From Rhabditoides inermis (lineage: Eukaryota; Nematoda; Chromadorea; Rhabditida; Rhabditidae), in NCBI GenBank assembly GCA_963966185.1, contig CAWZYM010000206.1, positions 207,001 through 271,000 on the forward strand: DNA of 64,000 nt, written 5' to 3'. Below the pieces are notes generated by a model. The model was not told the DNA's origin. It did not search any database and saw only the letters and a program-made list of their open reading frames with translations. This document shows positions 10,795-19,124 of this stretch, piece by piece. A program made the translations under genes and the position numbers. Every line of letters begins with the position of its first letter. Within the stretch, counting starts at the first letter, position 1.

Positions 10795-12287
10795 GAAAGA
10801 GAGGAAGATGTGCCATATGATTCAGGCAACGTGCTCTCGCAACTGTTTGGTGCGCCGCTGCCGCAGGCCAATACCGGCCTGACCGGGACGGACTTTGTGA
10901 AGATGCTACAGGGTGGTGAGTGGGTCCCCCTTTCCCTATATAAGTATTTTTTTTCCAGAATCAAAGACAGATGTGACAGGTTATATCAAACGTAGATAGG
11001 TTTAGTCTGTAAGTCTTGCTGGGTCCCTCTACCACTGAGCTATACCCCCAGTATTTCCCGATATAATAAGTTTATTGCCGTTTACATGTGGGTCAGTGCA
11101 AGAAACAGTGCACCGATACGGTGTGAGTGAAATAAACAGTGAAAATGAAACAGAAAGCGTAGTTTCGTGTTTGCCTCTAGCCCGTCGTTTGCAGCCACCC
11201 CGCTCGCCTTGCCTCTGCCTACTGCCGCGGCCGCCGCGCCTCCTCCGATCTCGGCCCGACCCGTGTACGAAGCGCCCACTCTGCCCCCGCCCGCAGCCAG
11301 GGCAAACAGGTGAGGGTTCTACTCCGTGGAATGGAACCGTAGGTCGGACCCGGAGGTCAGATGAAAAGAAGAACGGCAGCGTGTGTCGAGCGCAATTCGC
11401 AAACTATTATTTCTGTAGTTCTGCGTGAATTCAGAGTGATTATTCTAGGGGAGCCAGGGGAAACAGGTGAGTAGAGTATTGAGTCAAGAAGTAGATAAGA
11501 TGTATGTCAGTTTCGTCTCCTGACTGGATTTGTTTGTATGATTACTTTGAAAGAATTGCGAGATGTTCAAGTGATTATGTTTAGAACGATGAGCGAGAGT
11601 GGCACATCGGTGAGCGAGTCTACTGCCGGCAAGGCAGCAGGAGTAGGTACAGGAGTGAGCAAGTGGGGAGGAGGAGGAGGAGCGACGGCGACTACTGCCG
11701 ACGCGATAGAGATGGAGCTGACGCGACTGCTGTTTGAAGGGGCGGAAGAGGCTGACGTGGCTGGGCCGTCGACCAGTGGACAGAATGAGTGAGTGGAGAG
11801 GGGGAGAGAGAGAGAGAGAGAGAGGGGGGGAGGGAGAGAGGGGGTGGGAGTGGGGAAAGAGGGAGGGAGAGAGGGGGGAGAGAGAGAAGGTGAGAGAGGG
11901 AGAGACCCCTTGCAGAGTGCCTCTGCACGACCTGTTCTCCTCGCTTGGAGTCGGTTCATCGGGCGCGTCGATTCTTCCCGCAGTGGCCGCGCCGCAGATT
12001 CTCTCCCCGCCCGGGGGAACAGCGATTGGACAGACGAGGAGCAAGCCGGTGAGTGGGGGTTGTTGTTTGTTGTTGTTCTCACTGCTCATAGGGAGTAATA
12101 AGGATACAGACGTACCAATTGTTCTCAGCCGAAAACGAGACGTATTTTGTTGTTGTGTAATGTGCTGTTGCAGATTGTCCAGCCACAGCAGTCGCTCGAG
12201 TCTCCCCTGGGGGTGTCGCCGCGCAGACAGCAGTTGGTGGTTCTGACGGGGGTCGCCGGAACAGCCCTCCATCCCAGTCACTCGGTC

Positions 12288-12337
<50 letters not shown>

Positions 12338-12747
12338 CGGGTTCGTGTTGCTATGGTTGTTCACTTGTGCGATGCGGTTGTTGCTTCGAATGTCGAACTG
12401 TGAACACATTGTGTGAGGGAAGAAGGAAGAGGAAAGGAGAGGTGTAAGAGATGATGACTTTGATGAGTGTTCAGGTGCAGAACTCGCCTCGCCAGCTGCC
12501 GTACCCGACTGGCCATGTGCATCAGCCGGCAGGCCACGCCCACACTGGAGTCGTCCAGCCGTGTATGGCTTGGATGCAACCCTTCAAGGTGCGTCGGTGT
12601 TATTGATTGTCATTGTGATTGATTTCACAATTTCACTGATTTCTATTATTAACGTTAACCACTTGTTATTGTTATGGATTAATTGCTTATTCTTTTTGTT
12701 TTCAGCTGGATGTGGCATCGATTCTCGGACCCCTGAAGATTGGATGA
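2737..12747 (+). CDS. DCP2: mRNA-decapping enzyme 2 (Nudix hydrolase), 22 exons
   Basis: DCP2 hydrolyses the 5' cap of mRNA to m7GDP and 5'-monophosphate RNA in the cytoplasm, with DCP1 and EDC partners. Exons: 2737-2886, 3203-3292, 3682-3729, 3868-4017, 4148-4270, 4412-4474, 4524-4581, 4707-4770, 4820-4874, 9476-9610, 9795-9928, 10000-10065, 10413-10550, 10613-10749, 10826-10915, 11195-11309, 11449-11466, 11585-11788, 11916-12048, 12174-12284, 12475-12588, 12706-12747. They sum to 2238 nt, or 745 residues plus TGA. Residues 1-187 are a Gly/Gln-rich extension. From 188 ([20 protein letters not shown]) comes the regulatory domain with the hallmark [13 protein letters not shown]. The Nudix box runs G311-F333, with E317, R325, E326, E329, E330 and G332 in place. 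Box B follows at about 379-425. The tail is Pro/Gln-rich with short Leu-rich helices, and ends in PFKLDVASIL, like the animal DCP2 C-terminal motif. The N-terminal extension and the length are unusual: human DCP2 is about 420 residues. Exons 16 and 17 are the least certain. Confidence 0.95.
3293..3681 (+). other. DCP2 intron 2 with TTG-rich tract
   Basis: This intron lies between exons 2 and 3. It contains T-rich sequence and interrupted (TTG)n runs, mainly at about 3606-3656. No other feature is visible. Confidence 0.6.
4021..4127 (+). repeat. Hexanucleotide (TGTTGA)n / (TTG)n microsatellite in DCP2 intron 4
   Basis: Starting within four bases of the exon 4 donor, about 60 bp of TGTTGA/TGCTGA hexamers pass into (TTG)n with GATG interruptions. 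The intron is only 130 bp, so the repeat fills most of it. It is open in several frames and creates poly-Leu shadow frames that are not coding. Confidence 0.85.
4279..4303. repeat. (TC)n microsatellite in DCP2 intron 5
   Basis: About 12 TC units lie a few bases after the exon 5 donor. Confidence 0.8.
5092..5244 (-). mobile_element. Stand-alone copy of the 153-bp hairpin-terminated module
   Basis: Read on the minus strand, this runs from taactctatcg to a perfect 10-bp hairpin (GAGAGGGCGC, loop TGGC) and then TAA, followed by a T in flanking DNA. The same 153 bp form the 3' part of the composite element at 8679-9409 and of the four insertions in the satellite array. Here it appears without the rest of the composite. 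Confidence 0.7.
5245..5272 (-). mobile_element. Second hairpin terminus abutting the first
   Basis: On the minus strand an 11-bp perfect stem (AGAGAGGGCGC, loop TGC) ends in CTAA and is followed by T, the first base of the neighbouring module at 5244. Sequence beyond it (5273 to about 5460) does not resemble the composite. It looks like the 3' end of a related but different element that inserted directly beside the first. Confidence 0.5.
5556..7672 (+). repeat. 2.1-kb polypurine (GAGAGAAC/GAGAGAAA) tract
   Basis: The + strand is almost purely A and G, built from 8-bp variants of GAGAGAAC and GAGAGAAA with GGAAGGAG runs. It is broken only by isolated C and T bases and by a recurrent interruption (cgatataacgag) near 5649, 5769, 5964, 6413, 6986 and 7122. 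A 753-codon minus-strand open frame across it is pure Ser/Phe/Leu/Arg low complexity and is an artefact. Long mirror-like purine tracts can adopt triplex (H-DNA) structures; that is known of such sequence and not shown here. Confidence 0.95.
7782..8269. mobile_element. Palindromic MITE-like element A, TIRs of about 141 bp
   Basis: The left arm (7782 to about 7922) and right arm (about 8126-8269) are near-perfect inverted repeats starting TTATCTTTTAAAAGTACTTC. They flank an AT-rich core without a coding frame. Both ends are flanked by TA, which fits a TA target duplication as in Tc1/mariner-type MITEs. The first 22 bases of the arm closely resemble those of element B (9085-9409). Confidence 0.75.
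8270..8462 (-). mobile_element. GC-rich block, truncated second copy
   Basis: This repeats the block at 8833-9084, including the (GGGC)n run and the GAGAGA tract, but is cut off at ttcgctgcg on its 5' side (minus strand). There it joins a satellite monomer with two bases of shared sequence. It abuts element A on the other side. Confidence 0.75.
8463..8678 (-). repeat. 1.3 satellite monomers inside DCP2 intron 9
   Basis: The reverse complement matches the 159-bp satellite of the distal array, beginning aatgagagacgagacag and continuing into a second monomer up to gctgctgaaaat. It carries the private variants tctagatgattg and gctgctaaacattt, the same as the monomer that follows the insertion at 34884 in the array. 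Confidence 0.9.
8679..9409 (-). mobile_element. Composite Helitron-like element, intron copy (731 bp)
   Basis: On the minus strand the order is palindromic module B (9409-9085, arms of about 108 bp starting TTATCTTTCAAAAG), a GC-rich block with a CT/AC-rich run and (GCCC)n (9084-8833), then the 153-bp module ending in a 10-bp hairpin and CTAA. The same 725-729-bp unit occurs four times in the satellite array. Here the module B end meets unique intron sequence (tatgaaacg), so it is a true element edge. The hairpin end meets satellite. No protein is encoded, so it would be non-autonomous. The hairpin-CTAA-T end fits a Helitron; the TTATC 5' end and the inverted repeats of module B do not match the canonical TC start. 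Confidence 0.7.
9681..9777 (+). repeat. (GA)n microsatellite in DCP2 intron 10
   Basis: Nearly 100 bp of GA dinucleotides with GAAAGA interruptions fill the middle of the intron. Confidence 0.9.
9944..9976 (+). repeat. (CT)n microsatellite in DCP2 intron 11
   Basis: A CT run lies between exons 11 and 12 and may serve as the polypyrimidine tract of the nearby acceptor at 9999. Confidence 0.85.
10066..10412 (+). other. DCP2 intron 12 with a decoy acceptor
   Basis: This 347-bp intron holds no other gene. At 10303 an acceptor is followed by cagatccgctg, which repeats the first bases of the real exon 13 (10413), 110 bp upstream of it. Confidence 0.6.
10756..10806 (+). repeat. (GA)n microsatellite in DCP2 intron 14
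   Basis: A GA run lies between exons 14 and 15. Confidence 0.85.
11021..11050 (-). pseudogene. tRNA-derived fragment (acceptor 5' strand plus D arm)
   Basis: On the minus strand the sequence starts GGGGGTATAGCTCAGTGG and continues TAGAGGGACCC. This matches a tRNA 5' end with an intact A box (TAGCTCAGTGG) and a D-arm, most like tRNA-Ala. The anticodon arm, B box and 3' half are missing. It sits in DCP2 intron 15. It is a truncated tRNA pseudogene or the head of a tRNA-derived SINE; which one is not resolved. Confidence 0.55.
11795..11909 (+). repeat. GA-rich tract in DCP2 intron 18
   Basis: About 115 bp of purine-only GAGAGGGG-type sequence fill the intron between exons 18 and 19. Confidence 0.85.
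12287..12333 (+). repeat. (GA)n microsatellite in DCP2 intron 20
   Basis: A GA run starts at the donor of exon 20. The donor (gtcaga) runs straight into the repeat. Confidence 0.85.
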
Positions 12748-13818
12748 GATTGGAGAGATTCGTTTTTTTTGTACAGACCCCTCCCTCTAGCCGTATAGTA
12801 TAGGGTGCTAGTCACATACGCTGTGTATAGAGAGTGATTTGTGCTTTGTGCAAAACCGCGTGCGATTTATGCGATGTACTTTTCAAGTTTTTACTTACTC
12901 CGATTATGCCCTTTTGAATTATTTAGTAGTTTGGCCCTATTTTAATTGGTGGTAGTGGTATAATAAGGTACGTGTGTGTTTTGATCGTGCGGTGTGTGTT
13001 AGTGTTTTCATGTAGCTCTACCTCTAAGGTGAGATGTGTGTTTGGTGTGTTTGAGAAGCCGAGTGGATGTGAAATTATGCTTTTTACCCGCTCGGCTCTC
13101 CACTATTCCTATGTTTTGTATGAGACACTGCGAACGATCCGAGACCCCGAGTTCCCGACTGACCCCATCTTATGAATATACTGACTGTTATTAACTGCGA
13201 AGAGAGAAGCAAGTTGTATGTAGTTATTGTATCCAGGAGAGTATATCTTATATATGCTCAAAGTTCTGTTGTGGAGAGTTGAAGGATGAAGGATAAAATG
13301 TTTTATCATTGATCATGTGTTATGAGGAATTTGTTGGATGACTGGTAGGTATCACCGCTGAGGTGAGTCAGTGGTTGAAACACAACTGCACTGCTGTGTT
13401 TTTCTATCATCTCGGGTGCCTCGCCGTTGGACATTGAGGAAGGTAAAGGTATGAACTCAATATGTCGTTCGATCCTGCTTGACTATCTAGTCTCTCTCAT
13501 TGGAACCTGATAATGGGAAGCGTTAGGGAAGTAAGTAGTGGTTTCATCTAGTCACGTTCTACCACTACAAATAAATTCAATTGTCATTGTTGAAAATTAT
13601 TTTTCTTACAATAGTCCTTTTTTACAATTTCCGCACGTCCGCACATTTTCCACACACTTCGCACAGTACGCAACACGCTACATTTAGACCACGCCCAACA
13701 GTTAGATATTCTATTATTCTACTCGTTTTATTTCTGTAATATAATTGTTTGTTGCGTCATGTCGATTATGCGTGTTTTAATGATATTACTAGTAATTTAA
13801 CCTGTCGTTCGTAAGGTG
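12748..13818. other. DCP2 3' UTR and interval before the next gene
   Basis: About 820 bp from the DCP2 stop to an AATAAA at 13570-13575 probably form the 3' UTR, and the remaining 240 bp the upstream region of the next gene. Open frames here are short and show no family resemblance. I see no RNA gene. Confidence 0.5.
13570..13575 (+). terminator. Poly(A) signal AATAAA, probable DCP2 3' end
   Basis: This is the first canonical hexamer after the DCP2 stop, followed within 60 bases by T-rich sequence. It is assigned to DCP2 by position. Confidence 0.55.
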
Positions 13819-15885
13819 ATGCCATTGGCATCCCCCGAATCAGCTACTGGTAGCGGCGCTACGATGGCAGTACTGGAGGCCACGCCTACACAGTACACTA
13901 GGTATTGAGTAGTGATTATATTTGCATATAAGAACATTTCTCAGTTCTCTCGCACACTGCTTGCTGGACGTCGTCGAGGAGGAGAAGTCTCGTATGCCGC
14001 AGCGCCTCGTCGAGCTATGTGTGAAGGTGAGTTATTACTGTTGTTTCGCTTTAACTACTATTGCTTCATTATGAGATTGCTGCTGGATGCTCTCCCAATG
14101 ACATCGTCATCCAGAACGACTACTTCAACCTCCACACTTTGTCGGATTCGCAGCGTCTGGAACTGGCCAAGGACATTTGTGAGTTCGATTGTACTGTTTT
14201 TAATACAATACTTAAGTTGATCGATCGCTCACGTATTGTGCCCGAGGAGTCGACCACGAGTTCGAGAGCTTCCTGAAGGAAGCCGCGCAGGTAGCAATCG
14301 AGCTTCGATGCGACGAGGTATTTTGTGACAACTGTTGATTTGCTTGAGACAGTATTTCAGAAGCAGCTATTGGGTCTGGAAATTGAGGAGAGGAGGAAGG
14401 ACGCGCGCTCAGGTTTGAAAAAATATGTTTTAACTCAAGTATACTATTGTTCCCAGTTCTTCCTTCCAAGCTCGCGATAGTCGTCTTGGAGTTGTCTCTG
14501 ACAAAGGAGATAACGACGAACATGGAGCAGCTCATTCGTTACGGGGACTGCGCGCTGGACCCGACAACTCTGGAGTTCTTCATTGCCATGCTGGGGGCAT
14601 CCGGATTATCTACGTTTGTGTTTTATTGTTTACTTATATTTCGTTTTCTTTTCAGTGAGGCATTCTACTTCTCGCTGCTGATTTCGAAACAGAAATACAC
14701 GGAGATCATACGTATTCTGTCACCTATTCTGGAGAACAAGCTCTGCCTCACTCGCAACAACATGATACAGGATCAGATCGAGCTGGCTCGGTATGTATAT
14801 TTTATATATACTTGTTGCTATATAACATATTATAGCAAGCTCCGGCAGATTGTATTGAACGCGCAGGTGTCAGTTCCTAACGACACTCACTACGTGAACC
14901 TTCTTCCATCGATCACGGTTTGTCATGTTTACACTAGCATCAATGCCTTCTGTACAATTTCGTTGACTATTGTTCTCATTGTAGACGCAACCGATCTATG
15001 ACACTTTGGTGCTGTGTGCATTCGTCAGCTGCGGCAAGGAGTTGCGAGCGCAGTGGATCACTCGCGTGGTCGCCGCGCAGCTGTTCGGTGACTGCAACAA
15101 CAGCGCGCTCATGTCGGTATGTCATTACCAATACTAAAGCTAATATTCGATTATTAGTATACATTATATTATTAGAAGTATTATTGAAATGTCACTGTGC
15201 ACTTCTAGGCCATCACGTCTTGCCTCCAAGATCATCGCCCCAGCGCGCTGCTCTCGTTCCTCTTCATTACCGGACTGTTTCTCGCACGTCTTCGCGCGGT
15301 CGACGAGGGAATCCCTCTTGTCGAAAGTAAGTGTTGTTGAACGAGATTTCATTGTTTTATTTGTTTAGCTGGAATGAGCGAGGCGCTCGCTGAATACGCG
15401 GCCCAGCACACAGATGACGTGCTGTCTGCGATTCAACAGACCGGTAGGGTGGAAAGCAGCGTTCATCTTCTGCGCGCTGCCTCGGCTACAGTCGAGAAGG
15501 AGCTGTCTGTCACCAGCAAGTACACCAAGGTATTGATTTCAGTGATTTTAGTTTCATTACATGATTGATTTAGATTGCCTCCGCCGCTCGTCTGACCAAT
15601 GTCGCCATCAACAAGATGACTGACCAAAAGGGCAACAGCAGCCTCTCCGATGCCCTTGACAACATGGGGTACGGCGCTGCCAAGTCTCGCATCTTGTGCA
15701 GTTTGTATGGTCAGTTGTATGTGTTGTGTACATGTGCGGTAATGATATTGTTTCTAGGTGTGTCTGCAGGAGACGGAGCGCTGAGCAAGCTGAACAAGTC
15801 CATCTTGAAGGAGCTAGCGCCTTTCCCGGAGGCGAGCAGTCGTGCCAAGGAGAAAGTGAAGAAGGCCTCCGCTTCGAAACAGTAA
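13819..15885 (+). CDS. Unrecognised all-helical protein, 13 exons, about 474 residues
   Basis: I do not recognise this gene. Exons: 13819-13901, 13945-14026, 14076-14178, 14250-14317, 14361-14412, 14457-14613, 14656-14790, 14836-14917, 14985-15116, 15209-15326, 15369-15529, 15574-15709, 15770-15885. They join in phase to 1425 nt. Introns are 43-92 bp, all GT-AG, with A/T-rich donors unlike the GTG donors of its neighbours. The protein looks like a series of amphipathic helices with no catalytic motif, signal peptide or membrane span that I can see. Examples are LLDVVEEEKSRMPQRLVEL, SKLAIVVLELSLTKEITTN, KYTEIIRILSPILE and ITSCLQDHRPSALLSFL. This suggests a HEAT/ARM or TPR-like scaffold. It ends in a lysine-rich tail (KEKVKKASASKQ). 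A second acceptor at 15757 would add four residues. The acceptor of exon 4 (14249) is the weakest junction. The reading frame is well supported; the function is unknown. Confidence 0.75.
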
Positions 15886-16052
15886 GACGCTATCGTTTAA
15901 TAAGTATGGTTATCAAGTAGGTCTTCAGATGTTAGATGTGTAATTGAGTGCTAGTAAATTGGATCTATATTATGGTTTTAGTGAGTTTCTCTTACGTTAC
16001 TTGTTTTGTGTCCGTTGATAGGTGTTGTTAATAATGTCTTTGTTTTGTTTAA

Positions 16053-16058
16053 AATAAA
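16053..16058 (+). terminator. Poly(A) signal AATAAA of the 13-exon gene
   Basis: The canonical hexamer lies about 168 bases after the TAA stop and only 60 bases before the next ATG. Confidence 0.7.
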
Positions 16059-16117
16059 TTGTAATTTTTTATGTGGGCGCAAAATGAACTGTTCATTGAT
16101 AGCGAATTGTCCCTAGG

Positions 16118-17968
16118 ATGGGAGATGTTATGGCTGGAGGCTATGGCATGACCTCGCTCGCGTCGCGTGTGACTATTGGGTGCCAAGCAGTGTTAGATCG
16201 TTTTGCTTCGTCGGTATCCGACGCCTCGATTGCTTTCTCCAGCCCTCTCACTTGGACGGCAACAATCGTTCAGCTATCATACAAGGTGGTCTCAAATAGA
16301 TTCTTGCGTTTTCACATGTCTCGTTTGCAGAAGTGCTGGATGCCCGATGCAATAGTGTTGCGCGCACTCGCCGCACTTCCGTCGAATGAAATCTACGACA
16401 AGGCTGATGTGTGCGCTGTGGTGGCGCACGCTGTGGTGGCCCCGGCACGACACTGCACTGCGCCGGCAAGTGCGTCACTCGGAAAGAACCGTGGGTGCGG
16501 TAGCGGCTGTTGCCGACTGACTATTACACGCGCAGGGGATGGAGTAAGTTTGTCACTGGCGGGAGGGACACGCTTGTCCGTCGTCTCGTTCTCAACAGCG
16601 AGCCGGAGAAGGCAGCACCCGGCGTGGGTGGATCGATCGCATCGCACTAGTCTCAATCTTTTCCAGAACTGGTACTCTCTCTCGGGGCTGGCCGCCGTGA
16701 TAGAAGGAGCGGCGGCTGTGAGTTTGCTGGGCCGTCGTGCATTCATTAACATGTGTGTTGAGCGCGCGGCGCCCGGCTGGGATCGCTGGGATCGCCGTGC
16801 GGCGGCGGCTGCGGAGCTGACGCCGGACGGGCAGTGGATGGCCGACCACCCCACCAGCGCACACCACGTGCTGCGTGCGGGCGCGCGCGTCTTCTCCCGC
16901 GATAAGTCCCACCTCACACCCGGCATCGTCCTGTCCGCGTGAGTAGAGCAGATGATAGGACGGAACTGCAAAAGCGTGTAATTGCATTAGCGTTTTGGAC
17001 GGGGTTGCAACGAGGAAAGAAATGTTTCAACTCGAGGGGGAGAGGGCATGTGTGATGTGACGGTTCAGGCACCCGCCGGTATCGCGCTACCGCATCCTCG
17101 ACCTGGCTACTGGCAGTGTTGTGGTGACGCGCGCGGATCGTGTGCTGCCGCTCGGCCACGTTGCGCGAGGCGCGCGCGTGTGTGTGCGCCGGTCATCGGA
17201 CGATGACGAGTGGAGGGAGGGGCGCGTCGAGAGCGCCCCAGCCGACTATCGAGGCGGTCGCAACCCGGCCGAGTACGCAGTGAACATGCCCGACGGTAGC
17301 ACGCGCACGTGAGTTATTGATTGATTAATGACTGATTGGAATGACGGGGATTTGTTTTGCATGTTGACAAATGTGATAGCATCAGCGATTGAGATACGAG
17401 CGGCGTACGTGGGAAGGGGAGTTATCAAATTAGATTATGAGTGACATGTGCGAAAAGATATATGATATGTGTTGGATCTGACAATGTGATTGCAGTGTGA
17501 GCTGGACCCTGCTGTCTCTGCCTACCTCAGATGTGGTGGCACACTTTGCGGCGTTGCGATCGCAGCTGCCCGATGGTGAGAGAGAGGGGGGAGGGAGAGA
17601 GAGAGGGAGAGAGTTGTATGGGAGAAAAAGATATCGTCGGTAGGGAGAGAGGGAGGGAGAGGGAGAGATGGTGGGTAGGGAGAGAGAGAGTGAGATAGTG
17701 GTTAGGGAGAAAGAGCGAGGGAGAGAGAGGGAGAGAGGGGGTAGGAAGGAGAAAGACATCGTCGGTAGGGAGAGAGAGAGATGGTGGGTAGGGAGAGAGA
17801 GAGTGAGTGAGATAGTGGTTAGGGAGAAAGAGAAAGAAAAAGAGGGAGGGAGAGGAAGACAGAGGGGGTAGGGGAGAGAAAGATATCGTCGGTAGGGAGA
17901 TAAGGAGGGAGGGAGAGGGGGAGAGAGAGATGGTGGGTAGGGAAAGAGAAAGTGAGAAAGTGGTTAGG

Positions 17969-18007
<39 letters not shown>

Positions 18008-18203
18008 GAAAGGAAAGAGAGAGAGGGGAGAGAGATAGATAGAGGGAGAGAGATAGATAGAGGGAGAGAGAGATAGTGGGTAAGAAGAGAGAGAGAGAGA
18101 GAGATGATGTGTTGCAGGCAGCATGCTCGAGAACATCCGCGAGCCAGGCGCGTGCCGGCGGAGACGCGACAACTACCTCAAGTCGCTCCAGGGCGGCGTC
18201 TAG
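16118..18203 (+). CDS. Protein with C-terminal Tudor-like segment, six exons
   Basis: Exons: 16118-16285, 16331-16543, 16667-16938, 17069-17308, 17496-17575, 18118-18203. They join in phase to 1059 nt, or 352 residues ending in TAG. The first 217 residues are Ala/Arg-rich with Trp-containing patches (RAAPGWDRWDRR) and match no family I know. Exon 4 and the start of exon 5 encode a beta-rich stretch. It contains RILDLATGSVVVTRADRVLP, then VCVRRSSDDDEWREGRVES, then YAVNMPDGSTRTVSW. The pattern of x-V-x-V-R, D-x-W-x-x-G-x-V and Y-x-V-x-x-x-D-G fits a Tudor-like barrel such as those grouped under DUF4537 or DUF4819. That comparison is from memory and tentative. The tail is basic (ACRRRRDNYL). Two introns (45 and 123 bp) are multiples of three without stops, so retained forms of up to 408 residues are possible. 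An acceptor-like ccctag stands one base before the ATG, so the true start could lie upstream in a spliced leader exon. Confidence 0.65.
17580..18110 (+). repeat. GA-rich minisatellite, unit about 126 bp, in the last intron
   Basis: The landmark atcgtcggtagggag recurs at 17633, 17758 and 17885. Each copy is followed by gatggtgggtaggga and then gtggttagggagaaagag, giving nearly three copies of a 125-127-bp unit. Plain GA repeats follow. The tract fills the 542-bp intron before the last exon. Confidence 0.85.
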
Positions 18204-18326
18204 TCGCTCACCCCCACTGCTCACCCACCCACCCACGCCACCCATTTACCTACCCTACACATCCTACCATCCGCTCTACTCTCCACACACGTGGTTTTTG
18301 TGTGCGTTTCACTGTTTTTCTAATAC

Positions 18327-18332
18327 AATAAA
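18327..18332 (+). terminator. Poly(A) signal AATAAA of the Tudor-like gene
   Basis: The hexamer is 124 bases after the TAG stop and is followed by a T run. Confidence 0.75.
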
Positions 18333-18340
18333 TCTTTTTT

Positions 18341-18382
<42 letters not shown>
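18341..18382 (+). repeat. (GTCT)n tetranucleotide microsatellite
   Basis: About ten TCTG/GTCT units lie right after the poly(A) signal and its T run. Confidence 0.95.
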
Positions 18383-18466
18383 ACTATGTCACTCTCTGAT
18401 ACATTTCTGTGATATTCTTATTTCTCCGGATATGTGATAATTACGTGTAACGTGATAATTACGTGT
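18383..18466. other. Transition from gene to satellite array
   Basis: About 84 bp of unique sequence end in a 16-bp direct repeat (gtgataattacgtgta at 18434-18449 and 18452-18467). Its second copy runs straight into the first satellite monomer at acagtcatac. Confidence 0.7.
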
Positions 18467-19124
18467 ACAGTCATACACAGTCTGGACAAACTAAAACGGA
18501 GCTGCTGAACATTTTAGAAAGGGTCACTCTTTATACAAATTTCAACTTTTCGTTTTAGTCGCTCATTCTAGCTGATTACGATGTCTGTCGTCAGTGTAGA
18601 GAGACGAGATTCGATGAGAGACGAGACAGTCATACACAGTCTGGACAGACTAAAACGGTGCTGGTGAACATTTTAGAAAGGGTCACTCTTTATACAAATT
18701 TCAACTTTTCGTTTTAGTCGCTTATTCTAGCTGATTACGATGTCTGTCGTCGATGTAGAGAGACAAGATTCGATGAGAGACGAGACAGTCATACACAGTC
18801 TGGACAGACTAAAACGGTGCTGCTGAACATTTTAGAAAGGGCCACTCTTCATACAAATTTCAACTTTTCCTTTTAGTCGCTCATTCTAGCTGATTACGAT
18901 GTCTGTCGTCAGTGCAGAGAGACGAGATTCGATGAGAGACGAGACAGTCATACACAGTCTGGACAGACTGAAACGGTGCTGGTGAACATTTAAAAAAGGG
19001 TCACTCTTTATACAAATTTCAACTTTTCGTTTTAGTCGCTCATTCTAGCTGATTACGATGTCTGTCGTCGATGTAGAGAGACGAGATTCGATGAGAGACG
19101 AGACAGTCATACACAGTCTGGACA

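Noticed and set aside
16393..16971. 192-codon and 131-codon minus-strand frames opposite the Tudor-like gene
   Set aside because: They lie antisense to GC-rich coding exons and have no recognisable domain. The + strand frame has consistent splice phases.
18341..18399. Cys/Leu/Ser/Val repeat peptide at the end of a + strand frame
   Set aside because: It is a translation of the GTCT microsatellite.
18600..18640. CENP-B box in the satellite (attcgatgagagacgag)
   Set aside because: It starts with TTCG, but the required A and the CGGG of the box are absent.
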